64,000 nt of DNA from Pseudaquabacterium pictum (GCF_005403045.1 NZ_BJCL01000003.1:62001-126000); one strand, 5' to 3'. Positions 32,128 through 43,679 are shown, counted from the stretch's first letter. A program made the numbers and translations. Notes: a model not told the origin generated them from the letters alone.

Positions 32128-33501
32128 ATGGCCTGGCCTGAGACCCCGGTTGCCGCCGCGGCACCACGCGCCTGGAGCGTGGCCGGCCTGCTGCTGGCCG
32201 TGGCCGACGCCCTGGCGGCAAGGCTGGGCGCAGTCACCGTGCGCGGCGAGATTTCCGGCTTCACCCGGGCGGCCAGCGGCCACTGCTACTTCAGCCTGAA
32301 GGACAGCGACGGCCAGCAGGCGCTGCTGCGCTGCGCGATGTTCCGCCGCGCCGCCGGTCTGCTGGACTTCCGACCGGCCGACGGCCAGCAGGTGGAACTG
32401 CGCGGCCGCATCACGGTGTATGAATCCCGCGGCGAGCTGCAGTGCGTGGTGGAGCATCTGCAGCGCCTGGGCGAGGGCTCGCTGTACGAGCTGTTCCTGC
32501 GGCTCAAGGCCCGGCTGGCGGCGGCCGGGCTGTTCGATGCGCAGCGCAAGCGGCCGCTGCCGGCACACCCGCGCACCGTGGGCGTGGTCACCTCGCTGGG
32601 CGCGGCGGCGCTGCATGATGTGCTGACCGCCATCGCCCGGCGCGCGCCGCAGGTGCGGGTGGTCGTCTACCCCTGCCTGGTGCAGGGGCCCGAGGCGCCG
32701 GCGCAGATCGCCCGCGCCATCGACCAGGCCAATGCCCGGCAGGAGGCCGACGTGCTGATCGTCTGCCGCGGCGGCGGCTCGCTGGAAGACCTGTGGGCCT
32801 TCAACGACGAGGCGGTGGTGCGTGCGGTGGCCGGCAGCGCGCTGCCGGTGGTCTGCGGCGTCGGCCACGAGACCGACACCTGCCTGGCCGAACTGGCCGC
32901 CGACCTGCGCGCCCCCACGCCCACCGCCGCCGCCGAGCTGGCCACGCCGCTGCGCGCCGAGGCACTGGCGCGGCTGCAGGCGCTGGCCACAGCGCTGCAG
33001 CGGGCGGTGGGCCGGCGGCTGGACCAGCAGGCCCAGCGGCTGGACCGGCTGGCGCTGCAGATCGGCCGGCCGGCCCGGCTGCTGGACCAGCAGGCCGCCC
33101 GACTGGAACGTTTGCAGGCCCGCCAGCAGCAGGCCCTGGCCCAGGCCCTGGCGCAGCGCCAGCGCCGGCTGGACGATCTGGCCCAGCGCCTGCGCGGTGC
33201 ACTGCGACAGCAGGTGCACGGCCAGGGCGAGCAACTCGCCCGCCTGGCGCTTCGGCTGGCTGCGAATGATCCGCAGCAGGTGCTGTCACGCGGCTATGCG
33301 TGGCTGGCCGATGGTCAGGGCCGGCCGGTCACCCGGGCGGCCGGCCTGGCGGTGGGCAGCACGCTGGCAGCGCAATGGGCCGACGGCCGCGCCGATGTGC
33401 AGGTGCTGCGGGTGCAGGCCGATGCCGGCGCGCCGCCGGCTTCCGCCAAGCGGCCCCGCGCGGCCCGCAAGCGCGCGCCGGCCGGGCCGCCAAGCCCCTG
33501 A
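32128..33501 (+). CDS. xseA: exodeoxyribonuclease VII large subunit
   Basis: 457 residues. It degrades single-stranded DNA with XseB. The N-terminal OB-fold carries [22 protein letters not shown] and LRCAMF, the central catalytic part has [48 protein letters not shown] and [30 protein letters not shown] long Arg/Gln/Leu coiled coil (about 275-395) follows, then LSRGYAWL and a basic tail. The ATG at 32128 is chosen over earlier in-frame codons because the conserved [14 protein letters not shown] begins soon after it. No xseB lies in the window. Confidence 0.95.
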   Translation: MAWPETPVAAAAPRAWSVAGLLLAVADALAARLGAVTVRGEISGFTRAASGHCYFSLKDSDGQQALLRCAMFRRAAGLLDFRPADGQQVELRGRITVYESRGELQCVVEHLQRLGEGSLYELFLRLKARLAAAGLFDAQRKRPLPAHPRTVGVVTSLGAAALHDVLTAIARRAPQVRVVVYPCLVQGPEAPAQIARAIDQANARQEADVLIVCRGGGSLEDLWAFNDEAVVRAVAGSALPVVCGVGHETDTCLAELAADLRAPTPTAAAELATPLRAEALARLQALATALQRAVGRRLDQQAQRLDRLALQIGRPARLLDQQAARLERLQARQQQALAQALAQRQRRLDDLAQRLRGALRQQVHGQGEQLARLALRLAANDPQQVLSRGYAWLADGQGRPVTRAAGLAVGSTLAAQWADGRADVQVLRVQADAGAPPASAKRPRAARKRAPAGPPSP

Positions 33502-33527
33502 CACACGGCCTGCACGGGCACGCTGCC

Positions 33528-33533
33528 TACAAT
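33528..33533 (+). promoter_or_regulatory. -10-like hexamer for sodB
   Basis: TACAAT lies 72 bases before the sodB ATG, just after the xseA stop. The -35 is not clear. AAGGA about ten bases before the ATG is the ribosome-binding site. Confidence 0.4.
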
Positions 33534-33605
33534 GCGCGGCTGCACGAATCTCGCAACCCAGGCGCCATGGATGTCCCCGGCGCCGCTCCCGCAAGGATGC
33601 CTTCC

Positions 33606-34187
33606 ATGAGCTACACCCTGCCCGCCCTGCCGTACGCCACCAACGCCCTGGCACCGCACATCTCGCCGGAGACCTTCGAGTTCCACTACGGCAAGCACCA
33701 CCAGGCCTATGTCACCAACCTGAACAACCTGGTCGGCGGCACCGAGTTCGCCGGTCTGGCGCTGGAAGAGGTGGTCAAGAAGTCGTCGGGCCCGATCTTC
33801 AACAACGCCGCCCAGGTGTGGAACCACACCTTCTTCTGGAACAGCATGAAGCCCGCCGGCGGCGGTGAGCCCACCGGTGCCCTGGCCGCGGCCATCAATG
33901 CCAAGTGGGGCAGCTACGCCGCCTTCAAGGAAGCCTTCACCAAGAGCGCGGTCGGCAACTTCGGCTCGGGCTGGACCTGGCTGGTGAAGAAGGCCGACGG
34001 CAGCGTGGACATCGTCAACACCAGCAATGCCGCCACGCCGCTGACCGGCGCCGACAAGGCCCTGCTGACCATCGACGTGTGGGAACACGCCTACTACATC
34101 GACTACCGCAACGCCCGTCCGAAGTTCGTCGAGACCTTCCTGACCTCGCTGGTCAACTGGGACTTCGCGGCCGCCAACTTCGCCTGA
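33606..34187 (+). CDS. sodB: iron superoxide dismutase
   Basis: 193 residues, cytoplasmic. It dismutates superoxide. Metal ligands are visible: His in [17 protein letters not shown], His in [10 protein letters not shown], and Asp and His in [12 protein letters not shown]. The AAQVWNH Gln position and GSGWTWLV favour the iron-type over the manganese-type enzyme. It stands alone, with a promoter-like TACAAT upstream and a strong terminator downstream. Confidence 0.97.
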   Translation: MSYTLPALPYATNALAPHISPETFEFHYGKHHQAYVTNLNNLVGGTEFAGLALEEVVKKSSGPIFNNAAQVWNHTFFWNSMKPAGGGEPTGALAAAINAKWGSYAAFKEAFTKSAVGNFGSGWTWLVKKADGSVDIVNTSNAATPLTGADKALLTIDVWEHAYYIDYRNARPKFVETFLTSLVNWDFAAANFA

Positions 34188-34210
34188 CCGCCCAGGCTGA
34201 CTGCATCTGC

Positions 34211-34246
34211 AAGGGCCGGACGGCATCGCTGTCCGGCCCTTGTTGC
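34211..34246 (+). terminator. rho-independent terminator of sodB
   Basis: AGGGCCGGAC and GTCCGGCCCT form a perfect 10-bp stem with a 9-base loop, followed by TGTTG. The T-tract is weak. The left side has few A residues, so it works mainly for sodB. Confidence 0.8.
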
Positions 34247-34259
34247 GTCTGGCGCCGCT

Positions 34260-34727
34260 TCAGGGCTTGAACGGTGGCCCACCGAGTTTGAAGCCGGCCT
34301 TGATGCCGCGCTTGGCGAACCAGCCCTGGTGCATCTCCAGCACGAAGCGCACCGGCTTGGCCGAGCAGTGCGAGGCCTCGTCGAACGGCTTCATGTCGGC
34401 CAGGTTGACGATGCTGCCGTCGTCGGCCACGAAGGCGATGGTCAGCGGCGTGGGCGTGTTCTTCATCCAGAAGCACTGTGGCGACGGCTGCTCGAAGACG
34501 AACAGCATGCCGTCGTTCTGCCCCAGGTCGCGGCGGAACATCAGGCCCTTCTGGCGCTGCTCGGGCGTCAGCGCCACCTCCGCGCGGATGTTGTGCATGC
34601 CGGCATTCAGGGTGATGGCCTGCAGGCGCTGGGGCTGCTCCGCATCGCCCTGCGACCAGGCGGGGCGGAGCGCCCCGAGGCCGACGAAAACAAGCACACT
34701 GGCGGCCACCGCCTTGACATAGATCAT
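34260..34727 (-). CDS. DUF192-family exported protein
   Basis: 155 residues. A signal peptide (KAVAASVLVFVGLGALRPAWSQ) is followed by the compact DUF192 domain: VALTPEQRQKGLMFRRDL, GMLFVFEQPSPQCFWMKNTPTPLTIAFV and LEMHQGWFAKRGIKAG. The family is widespread and small; its function is unknown. It converges with sodB and is divergent from ccoI. Its start codon overlaps a candidate Fnr box (34714-34727) that is placed to serve ccoI. Confidence 0.88.
   Translation of the reverse strand: MIYVKAVAASVLVFVGLGALRPAWSQGDAEQPQRLQAITLNAGMHNIRAEVALTPEQRQKGLMFRRDLGQNDGMLFVFEQPSPQCFWMKNTPTPLTIAFVADDGSIVNLADMKPFDEASHCSAKPVRFVLEMHQGWFAKRGIKAGFKLGGPPFKP
34714..34727 (+). promoter_or_regulatory. Fnr/Anr-type box and -10 element for ccoI
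   Basis: TTGAC-ATAG-ATCAT matches 8 of 10 conserved bases of TTGAT-N4-ATCAA. Exactly 22 bp further lies TAGATT (34750-34755), which fits a -10 element. This is the geometry of a promoter activated by Fnr at -41.5, with start near 34762. It overlaps the start codon of the divergent DUF192 gene. Confidence 0.5.
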
Positions 34728-34787
34728 GCTGAACCTTCGGGAAGACCACTAGATTAGCGCTGACCGGATCGGCCTCAGCCGGCCCGC

Positions 34788-37166
<2,379 letters not shown>

Positions 37167-37178
37167 CGGCCAACGGAC

Positions 37179-37385
37179 GTGGACATCCTCTACCTGCTGA
37201 TCCCGCTGTCGGCCGTGCTGGTGCTGCTGATCGTCGGCATCTTCGGCTGGGCCCTGCACCGGGGGCAGTTCGACGATGTCGAGCGCGAAGGTTCCCGCAT
37301 TTTGGAAGGCGATCCGCCTGCAGTTGACGGCGATCAATCGGCCGCCACCAGCCCCCCCGAACAATCCCGCACATCTGCAGTTTGA
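37179..37385 (+). CDS. ccoS: cbb3-type oxidase assembly protein CcoS
   Basis: 68 residues, GTG start. One membrane helix ([23 protein letters not shown]) is followed by the [12 protein letters not shown] segment typical of CcoS, then a Pro/Ser-rich tail of about 25 residues. CcoS is needed for insertion of heme and copper into CcoN. It sits between ccoI and ccoN. Its 3' coding end holds the Fnr-type box for ccoN. Confidence 0.93.
   Translation: MDILYLLIPLSAVLVLLIVGIFGWALHRGQFDDVEREGSRILEGDPPAVDGDQSAATSPPEQSRTSAV
37324..37337 (+). promoter_or_regulatory. Fnr/Anr-type box and -10 element for ccoN
   Basis: TTGAC-GGCG-ATCAA matches 9 of 10 conserved bases of the Fnr consensus. Exactly 22 bp further lies AACAAT (37360-37365), a -10-like hexamer, giving a start near 37372 and a 46-base leader to ccoN. 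The box lies inside the 3' end of ccoS. Confidence 0.65.
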
Positions 37386-37417
37386 ATCGATCTGAATTCC
37401 CGGAAGGAGGCCTCTCC

Positions 37418-38869
37418 ATGGCAAGCAGTTCCACAACCAGTCCAACCGGCGCCGCACCGGTCTACAGCGACACCGTCATCCGCGGCTTTGCGCTGATGTC
37501 GGTGGTCTACGGCATTGTCGGCATGCTGGTCGGCGTCATCATCGCTGCCCAGCTGACCTGGCCCGAGCTGAACCTGGGCATCTCCTGGCTCACCTACGGC
37601 CGGCTGCGCCCGCTGCACACCAATGCGGTCATCTTCGCCTTCGGCGGCTGTGCGCTGTTCGCCACCAGCTACCACGTGGTGCAGCGCACCTGCCAGACGC
37701 GGCTGTTCATGCCCGGGCTGGCGATGTTCACCTTCATCGGCTGGAACCTGGTGATCCTGCTGGCGGTCATCACGCTGCCGCTGGGCATCACCTCCGGCAA
37801 GGAGTACGCCGAGCTGGAGTGGCCGATCGACATCCTCATCGCCGTGGTGTGGGTGGCTTATGCCATCGTCTTCTTCGGCACGGTGGGCATCCGCAAGATC
37901 CGCCACATCTACGTGGCCAACTGGTTCTTCGGTGCCTTCATCCTGGCCGTGGCGCTGCTGCACATCGTCAACAGCGCGGCCATTCCGGTCAGCCTGACCA
38001 AGAGCTACAGCGCCTATGCCGGCGTGCAGGACGCGATGGTGCAGTGGTGGTACGGCCACAACGCGGTGGGCTTCTTCCTGACCGCGGGCTTCCTGGGGAT
38101 GATGTACTACTACATCCCCAAGCAGGCCGGCCGGCCGGTCTACAGCTACCGGCTGTCGATCGTGCACTTCTGGGCGCTGATCTTCACCTACATGTGGGCG
38201 GGCCCGCACCACCTGCACTACACCGCGCTGCCCGACTGGGCGCAGAGCGTGGGCATGATCTTCAGCCTGGTGCTGCTGGCGCCCAGCTGGGGCGGCATGA
38301 TCAACGGGATCATGACCTTGAGCGGTGCGTGGCACAAGCTGCGTGACGACCCCATCCTGAAGTTCCTGATCGTGAGCCTGTCGTTCTACGGCATGTCCAC
38401 CTTCGAGGGCCCGATGATGTCGATCAAGACCGTCAACGCGCTCAGCCACTACACCGACTGGACCGTGGGCCATGTGCACTCCGGCGCCCTGGGCTGGGTG
38501 GGCATGATCTCGATCGGCTCGCTGTACCACCTGATCCCGCGCATGTTCGGCCGCGAGAAGATGCACAGCACCAAGGCCATCGAGCTGCACTTCTGGGTGG
38601 CCACTATCGGCATCGTGCTCTACATCGCCGCGATGTGGATCGCCGGCGTGATGCAGGGCCTGATGTGGCGCGCCGTCAACCCCGACGGCACCCTGGTCTA
38701 CAGCTTCGTCGAAAGCGTCAAGGCCACCTACCCGTTCTACGTGATCCGCCTCGGCGGCGGCGTGCTCTACCTGAGCGGCATGCTGATCATGGCCTGGAAC
38801 GTGTTCATGACCGTCAAGGGTGGCAAGGTCGTGCAGCAGCGCGTGCCGATGGTCGCCGCCCACGCCTGA
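37418..38869 (+). CDS. ccoN: cbb3-type cytochrome c oxidase subunit I
   Basis: 483 residues, about 12 membrane helices. This is the catalytic subunit with low-spin heme b and the heme b3-CuB site. The His ligands occur in [58 protein letters not shown] and [20 protein letters not shown]. Start is the ATG at 37418, with GGAAGGAGG eight bases before it, not the TTG at 37382. It opens the ccoNOQP operon of a high-affinity, low-oxygen terminal oxidase. Confidence 0.98.
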   Translation: MASSSTTSPTGAAPVYSDTVIRGFALMSVVYGIVGMLVGVIIAAQLTWPELNLGISWLTYGRLRPLHTNAVIFAFGGCALFATSYHVVQRTCQTRLFMPGLAMFTFIGWNLVILLAVITLPLGITSGKEYAELEWPIDILIAVVWVAYAIVFFGTVGIRKIRHIYVANWFFGAFILAVALLHIVNSAAIPVSLTKSYSAYAGVQDAMVQWWYGHNAVGFFLTAGFLGMMYYYIPKQAGRPVYSYRLSIVHFWALIFTYMWAGPHHLHYTALPDWAQSVGMIFSLVLLAPSWGGMINGIMTLSGAWHKLRDDPILKFLIVSLSFYGMSTFEGPMMSIKTVNALSHYTDWTVGHVHSGALGWVGMISIGSLYHLIPRMFGREKMHSTKAIELHFWVATIGIVLYIAAMWIAGVMQGLMWRAVNPDGTLVYSFVESVKATYPFYVIRLGGGVLYLSGMLIMAWNVFMTVKGGKVVQQRVPMVAAHA

Positions 38870-38894
38870 CGCCACGCCACAAGGAGAACATCAC

Positions 38895-39515
38895 ATGGCA
38901 TCCCATGCCCCCGTGGCCGGTCACGAGAAGATCGAGACCAACAACTTCCTGATGATCGTGCTGATCCTGCTGGCGCTGCTGTTCGGCGGCCTGGTGGAGA
39001 TCGTGCCGCTGTTCTTCCAGAAGAGCACCACGCAGCCGGTCGAAGGCCTGAAGCCCTACACCGCGCTGCAGTTGGCCGGCCGCGACGTCTACATCCGCGA
39101 GGGCTGCTACAACTGCCACTCGCAGATGATCCGGCCGTTCCGCGCCGAGACGCTGCGCTATGGCAGCTACTCGGTGGCCGGCGAATTCGTCTACGACCAT
39201 CCGTTCCAGTGGGGCAGCAAGCGCACCGGCCCCGACCTGCACCGCGTGGGTGGCAAGTACAGCGACGAGTGGCACCGCATCCACCTGATCAACCCGCGCG
39301 ACCTGGTGCCCGAGAGCAACATGCCGGCCTATCCCTGGCTGGTGGGCGCGGCGCTGAACCCCGCCGACATGGCGCCCAAGATGCGCGGCCTGCGCCTGGT
39401 GGGCGTGCCCTACACCGACGACGAGATCGCCAAGGCGGCCGACGACGTGAAGGGCAAGACCGAGATGGAAGCCCTGATCGCCTACCTGCAGGTGATGGGC
39501 ACCGCCCGCAAGTGA
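38895..39515 (+). CDS. ccoO: cbb3-type cytochrome c oxidase subunit II (monoheme)
   Basis: 206 residues. One N-terminal membrane anchor ([24 protein letters not shown]) is followed by a periplasmic cytochrome c domain with the heme motif [14 protein letters not shown] and an axial Met in [11 protein letters not shown]. The ATG at 38895 has AAGGAG ten bases before it; in-frame codons upstream only shadow the end of ccoN. It passes electrons from CcoP to CcoN. Confidence 0.97.
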   Translation: MASHAPVAGHEKIETNNFLMIVLILLALLFGGLVEIVPLFFQKSTTQPVEGLKPYTALQLAGRDVYIREGCYNCHSQMIRPFRAETLRYGSYSVAGEFVYDHPFQWGSKRTGPDLHRVGGKYSDEWHRIHLINPRDLVPESNMPAYPWLVGAALNPADMAPKMRGLRLVGVPYTDDEIAKAADDVKGKTEMEALIAYLQVMGTARK

Positions 39516-39530
39516 CGCCGGGAGACTGCA

Positions 39531-39704
39531 ATGGATGTCAATGACCTGCGTGCGCTGAGCACCGTCTTCATGTTCGTGGCCTTCATCGGCATCGTCGGCT
39601 TCGCCATCTCGCGCCGCCGCCGCGCGGCCTTCGACGAGGCCGCCCAAGTTCCATTCCTGGACGACCAGCCGGTGGCTGGTGGCCCGGCAGGAGAGAAGCA
39701 ATGA
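39531..39704 (+). CDS. ccoQ: cbb3-type oxidase subunit IV (CcoQ)
   Basis: 57 residues, shorter than many gene finders report. One membrane helix (LSTVFMFVAFIGIVGFAI) is followed by SRRRRAAFDEAAQVPFLDD, the usual CcoQ pattern. CcoQ stabilises the oxidase complex. It lies 15 bp after ccoO, with GGAGA upstream of its ATG, and its stop overlaps the ccoP start by four bases. Confidence 0.93.
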   Translation: MDVNDLRALSTVFMFVAFIGIVGFAISRRRRAAFDEAAQVPFLDDQPVAGGPAGEKQ

Positions 39705-40618
39705 GTGACTTCATCAACAGCGGCTGGGCCTGGTATGTGGCCGGGCTGGTCGTGGCCTCGCTGGCCTTCTGCGTGTTCATCCTGGTGGTGGCCAGCAAGC
39801 GCAAGGTGATGGCCGCCGACAACACCACCGGCCATGTGTGGGACGAAGACCTGCGCGAGATGAACAACCCGTTGCCCCGCTGGTGGATGTGGCTGTTCGT
39901 CATCACCGTGGTGTTCGCCGCCATCTACCTGGCGCTGTACCCCGGCCTGGGCACCAACCCTGGCGCGCTGAAGTGGAGCAGCAGCGGCCAGTGGGAGGCT
40001 GAGCAGCAGAAGGCCTATGCCACGATGGCGCCGGTGTATGCCAAGTTCACCGCGATGGCGCCCGAGGCCCTGGCCAAGGACAGCCAGGCCATGGGCATCG
40101 GCGAGCGGCTGTTCGTCAACAACTGCGCCCAGTGCCACGGCTCGGACGCCCGCGGCAGCAAGGGCTTCCCCAACCTGACCGACGGTGACTGGCTGGGCGG
40201 CACCGGTGCCGAGTACATCAAGAAGACGGTGGTGGGTGGCCGCGTGGGCATGATGCCGCCGATGGCTGCAGCCGTGGGTGGTGCGGACGACGTCAAGAAC
40301 GTGGCCCACTACGTGCTTAGCCTGTCGGGCAGCCCGCACAACAGCGTGGCCGCGCAGCTGGGCAAGCCCAAGTTCGGCGTCTGCGCCGCCTGCCATGGTG
40401 CCGACGGCAAGGGCAACCAGGCCCTGGGCGCGCCCAACCTCACCGACAAGGTGTGGCTGCACGGCTGGGGCGAGGAGGCCATCGGCCACATCGTCACCAA
40501 CGGCAAGCAGAACGTGATGCCGGCCTTCGAGAAGCGCCTGTCGCCCGAGCAGATCCATGTGCTGGCCGCCTATGTGTGGAACCTGTCGCAGACCACCGCG
40601 GTGGCCGCGGCCAAGTGA
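39701..40618 (+). CDS. ccoP: cbb3-type cytochrome c oxidase subunit III (diheme)
   Basis: 305 residues. Two membrane helices lie at about 10-30 and 58-78, separated by TGHVWDEDLREMNNPLPRWW, a CcoP hallmark. Two periplasmic cytochrome c domains carry CAQCHGSDARGSKG and CAACHGADGKGNQ. It accepts electrons from soluble or membrane cytochromes. GGAGAG precedes the ATG, which overlaps the ccoQ stop. Confidence 0.98.
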   Translation: MSDFINSGWAWYVAGLVVASLAFCVFILVVASKRKVMAADNTTGHVWDEDLREMNNPLPRWWMWLFVITVVFAAIYLALYPGLGTNPGALKWSSSGQWEAEQQKAYATMAPVYAKFTAMAPEALAKDSQAMGIGERLFVNNCAQCHGSDARGSKGFPNLTDGDWLGGTGAEYIKKTVVGGRVGMMPPMAAAVGGADDVKNVAHYVLSLSGSPHNSVAAQLGKPKFGVCAACHGADGKGNQALGAPNLTDKVWLHGWGEEAIGHIVTNGKQNVMPAFEKRLSPEQIHVLAAYVWNLSQTTAVAAAK

Positions 40619-40648
40619 TCCCGGCTGCTTGACCATCTGACCAGCAAG

Positions 40649-42151
40649 ATGAGCGACACACCTGCTGCACCCGCCCGCGCCGCCGCCCTGCCTGCGCAGG
40701 GCGTGGCCGATGCCCACGGGCTGGTCGGCGACGATGCCGCCGTGGCGGTGGTCTCGCTCTACCAGAAGCAGAAGAAGATCTACGCCCGGGCGGTCAGCGG
40801 CCGGTTCGCCACCTGGCGCTGGAGCCTGGTGTGGTTCACCCAGATCCTGTACTACGGCCTGCCCTGGCTGCAGTGGAACGACCGCCAGCTGGTGCTGTTC
40901 GACCTGGGCGCGCGGCGCTTCTACATCGGGCCGCTGGTCCTCTATCCGCAGGACTTCATCTACCTCACCGGCCTGCTGATCATCTCGGCCTATGCGCTGT
41001 TCCTGTTCACCGCAGTCGCCGGCCGCCTGTGGTGCGGCTTTGCCTGCCCACAGACGGTCTACACCGAGATCTTCATGTGGATGGAGCAGAAGATCGAGGG
41101 CGACCGCATTGCCCGCATGCGGCTGGACGACGGCCCGTGGACGCTGGAGAAGGTCTGGCGCAAGAGCGCCAAGCAGGCGGTGTGGGTGGGCTTCAGCCTG
41201 TGGACCGGCTTCACCTTCGTCGGGTATTTCACCCCCATCCAGACCCTGGCCGCCTCCGCTGCCAGCCTGGGCTTCGGACCCTGGGAGTGGTTCTGGGTGC
41301 TGTTCTACAGCCTGGCCACCTACGGCAATGCCGGCTTCCTGCGCGAGCAGGTGTGCAAGTACATGTGCCCGTACGCGCGCTTCCAGAGCGTGATGTTCGA
41401 CAAGGACACCCTGATCATCAGCTACGACGCCGAGCGTGGCGAGCCGCGCGGCTCGCGCAGCCGCAAGGCCGATCCGGCCAAGCTGGGACTGGGCTCCTGC
41501 ATCGACTGCGGCCTGTGCGTGCAGGTTTGCCCCACCGGCATCGACATCCGCAACGGCCTGCAGTACGAGTGCATCGGCTGCGCGGCCTGCGTCGATGTGT
41601 GCGACGGCGTGATGGAGAAGATGAACTACGCCAAGGGCCTGGTGCGCTACGACACCCAGAACGGCCTGTCGCAGCACCTGAGCCGCGGCGAACGGCTGCG
41701 CCGCATCGTCCGGCCGCGGGTGCTGGTCTACACCGTCATCCTGGGCATCATCCTGCTGGCCTTCTTCTACAGCCTGGCCACCCGCCATCCGTTCAAGGTG
41801 GACGTGGTGCGCGACCGCGCCTCGCTGGCCCGCCTGGTCGACGACGGCCAGATCGAGAACGTGTTCCGCCTGCAGATCATGAACGCCACCGAGCAGCCGC
41901 AGCGCTACCGCGTCGGCGTGCAGGGCCTGCCGGGCATCCAGATCGAGAAGCTGCCCGAGGTGTCGCTGGCCTCGGCCGAAGCGCGCTGGGTGACGCTGAA
42001 CGTGCGGGTGCCGCCCGAGGCCGCAGCCCAGGCCGGTCCCGGCGCCCACGCCATCCACTTCCAGATCGAACTGCTCGGCACCGATGCCGGCGGCCAGCCC
42101 AGCGCCGGCGCCGCAGTGAGCGAGAAGTCCACCTTTGTGGTGCCGCGCTGA
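40649..42151 (+). CDS. ccoG: cbb3 oxidase accessory ferredoxin-like protein CcoG
   Basis: 500 residues. About five membrane helices and two cluster-binding motifs are visible: CIDCGLCVQVCPTGIDIRNG and YECIGCAACVDVCDGVMEKM. WCGFACPQTVYTEIFMWME is also a family hallmark, and an Ig-like C-terminal domain follows. CcoG reduces copper for delivery to the oxidase in characterised species. It lies 30 bp after ccoP. Confidence 0.96.
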   Translation: MSDTPAAPARAAALPAQGVADAHGLVGDDAAVAVVSLYQKQKKIYARAVSGRFATWRWSLVWFTQILYYGLPWLQWNDRQLVLFDLGARRFYIGPLVLYPQDFIYLTGLLIISAYALFLFTAVAGRLWCGFACPQTVYTEIFMWMEQKIEGDRIARMRLDDGPWTLEKVWRKSAKQAVWVGFSLWTGFTFVGYFTPIQTLAASAASLGFGPWEWFWVLFYSLATYGNAGFLREQVCKYMCPYARFQSVMFDKDTLIISYDAERGEPRGSRSRKADPAKLGLGSCIDCGLCVQVCPTGIDIRNGLQYECIGCAACVDVCDGVMEKMNYAKGLVRYDTQNGLSQHLSRGERLRRIVRPRVLVYTVILGIILLAFFYSLATRHPFKVDVVRDRASLARLVDDGQIENVFRLQIMNATEQPQRYRVGVQGLPGIQIEKLPEVSLASAEARWVTLNVRVPPEAAAQAGPGAHAIHFQIELLGTDAGGQPSAGAAVSEKSTFVVPR

Positions 42152-42171
42152 GCGCACCACCGGAGACCCCC

Positions 42172-42438
42172 ATGACCACGCCCGCCTCCAACACACCCAC
42201 CCCGCGCAACGCCGCCGACACATCACCGCCCTGGTGGCGCGTCGGCATGGTCTGGCTGGTGCTGGGCGGCCCGGCGGTGGTGGTGGTGGCGGCCATCGGC
42301 ACGGCGGTGATCGCCTACCGCGGCGCCGACCCGGTGCTGACCGAAGCGCCCACGCCGCAGCAGGTGGTGCGCCAGCTGGGTGCGCAGACACCGGCGATGC
42401 AGGCGCGCAACCACGCCGCCACGCCGGCACCGCGCTGA
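42172..42438 (+). CDS. short FixH/CcoH-like membrane protein
   Basis: 88 residues. After a Pro/Thr-rich start, SPPWWRVGMVWLVLGGPAVVVVAAIGTAVIAYRGADPVLTE gives one membrane helix with the WWR...GP...DPV.TE pattern of FixH/CcoH proteins. Typical members are about 150-170 residues and continue with a periplasmic beta-domain; here the part after the helix is a short Ala/Gln/Pro tail. Position straight after ccoG supports the call. It may be a naturally shortened form with only the helix needed for oxidase assembly. Confidence 0.65.
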   Translation: MTTPASNTPTPRNAADTSPPWWRVGMVWLVLGGPAVVVVAAIGTAVIAYRGADPVLTEAPTPQQVVRQLGAQTPAMQARNHAATPAPR

Positions 42439-42455
42439 GCCACCAGGCGCCCACC

Positions 42456-42740
42456 ATGGCCAGCCGCCGCTCCAGCCTGCGCATGCACCTGATGGCCATC
42501 CTGTGGCCGTCGTTCCTGATGGCCGGCCTGCTGGAGATGCTGGTCTTCGCCCTGGTCGACCCGGCCAGCCTGCGGTGGATGGGCGGCGAGGTGGTGCCGC
42601 TGTCGCCCAGCGCGGTCTACACGCTGGCGTTCTTCGCCTTCTGGGGCGTGATCGCCGCCTCGGGCCTGCTCACGCGGCTGCTCGAAGGCGATCCGGACCA
42701 CATCAACCGGGAAGGCGCCTCGGGCGCGTTCCGCCACTGA
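42456..42740 (+). CDS. small two-helix membrane protein of the cbb3 locus
   Basis: 94 residues. Two membrane helices are clear (about 12-34, LMAILWPSFLMAGLLEMLVFALV, and 52-72, SAVYTLAFFAFWGVIAASGLL), joined by a short loop, with a charged C-terminus. I do not recognise a named family. The ATG is 17 bases after the FixH-like gene, and the gene converges with fnr. The location suggests a role in the oxidase locus, but this is only context. Confidence 0.7.
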   Translation: MASRRSSLRMHLMAILWPSFLMAGLLEMLVFALVDPASLRWMGGEVVPLSPSAVYTLAFFAFWGVIAASGLLTRLLEGDPDHINREGASGAFRH

Positions 42741-42767
42741 CCGCGGCGCCTTGGTGGCGCCGGCGGG

Positions 42768-43511
42768 TCAGCAGTTGGTGCCGTTGACCAGGCTCTGCAG
42801 CTTGTCCTGGTCCAGGATGCGGATCTGGCGCTGCTTCACGTCCAGGATGCCGTCGTCCTGGAACTTGCTGAAGGTGCGGCTCACCGTCTCCAGCTTCAGG
42901 CCGAGGTAGCTGCCGATCTCCTCGCGCGTCATGCGTAGGATCAGCGCGCTGGCCGAGAACCCGCGCGCCTGCAGGCGCTGCGTCAGGTTCAGCAGGAAGG
43001 CCGCCAGCCGCTCCTCGGCACGCATGCTGCCCAGCAGCAGCATCACGCCATGGTCGCGCACGATCTCGCGGCTCATGATCTTGTGGAACTGGTGCTGCAG
43101 TTCGCTGAACTCGCGCGACAGGCCCTCGAGCTGCTCATACGGGATCACGCAGACCTGCGAGTCCTCCAGCGCCACCGCGTCGCAGGTGTGGTTGTCGGTG
43201 CTGATGCCGTCCAGCCCCAGCAACTCGCCGGCCATCTGGAAGCCGGTGACCTGGTCGCGGCCGTCTTCCGACGAGACGCAGGTCTTGAAGAAGCCGGTGC
43301 GCACCGCGTAGAGCGACTGGAACTCGTCGCCGGCACGGAACAGCGTGTCCCCGCGGGCCACCTGGCGGCGCGTGGCCACCAGGCTGTCGAGCCGGTCGAG
43401 GTTCTCGCGGTTCAGGCCCACGGGCAGGCACAGCTCGCGCAGGTTGCAGCTGGAGCAGGCCACCTTGAACGGCTCGAGGCGCAGCTTCGGGGTGTCGGCG
43501 GTGGTGTTCAT
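42768..43511 (-). CDS. fnr: Fnr/Anr-type oxygen-sensing transcription regulator
   Basis: 247 residues. The N-terminal VACSSCNLRELC supplies three iron-sulfur ligands (Cys19, 22, 28) with the same spacing as E. coli Fnr, and the fourth is probably the Cys in SQVCVIPYEQLEGL. A cyclic-nucleotide-binding-like barrel is followed by a dimerisation helix and the HTH TREEIGSYLGLKLETVSRTFSKFQ, whose E..SR reads TTGAT half-sites. The frame is open far upstream, but the ATG at 43511 gives the family N-terminus. It is divergent from hemN. It most likely controls the neighbouring cbb3 genes and itself. Confidence 0.96.
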   Translation of the reverse strand: MNTTADTPKLRLEPFKVACSSCNLRELCLPVGLNRENLDRLDSLVATRRQVARGDTLFRAGDEFQSLYAVRTGFFKTCVSSEDGRDQVTGFQMAGELLGLDGISTDNHTCDAVALEDSQVCVIPYEQLEGLSREFSELQHQFHKIMSREIVRDHGVMLLLGSMRAEERLAAFLLNLTQRLQARGFSASALILRMTREEIGSYLGLKLETVSRTFSKFQDDGILDVKQRQIRILDQDKLQSLVNGTNC

Positions 43512-43536
43512 GTGGTTGATTATGGGAGTTTGGCGC

Positions 43537-43550
43537 TTGTCCAAGATCAA
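43537..43550. promoter_or_regulatory. Fnr/Anr-type box close to fnr
   Basis: TTGTC-CAAG-ATCAA matches 8 of 10 conserved bases. It lies 26 bp before the fnr start, inside its predicted leader if transcription starts near 43597, so it could mediate self-repression. It could also act upstream of hemN, although no -10 is found at the standard spacing. Confidence 0.5.
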
Positions 43551-43631
43551 GTTTTGCGGCGGTGGTGCACGGCGTGCGGCACCGCACCGACAAGGGCTGC
43601 CGCATTGTTTTGGCCTGGGCTGCCGGGCGGA

Positions 43632-43645
43632 TTGAGCCAGATCAA
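43632..43645 (-). promoter_or_regulatory. Fnr/Anr-type box with -10 element for fnr, near hemN
   Basis: TTGAG-CCAG-ATCAA matches 9 of 10 conserved bases. Reading towards fnr, a -10-like AACAAT (plus-strand 43604-43609) lies exactly 22 bp away, identical to the ccoN promoter, giving an fnr start near 43597. The box also ends 34 bp before the hemN start and could affect hemN. Confidence 0.6.
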
Positions 43646-43679
43646 GTGCTGGCCTGCAGGCTTTGGCAAAGTGCCTGCC

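Noticed and set aside
39482-42499. 1005-codon minus-strand frame opposite ccoQ, ccoP and ccoG
   Set aside because: It covers several firmly identified genes and has no recognisable feature.
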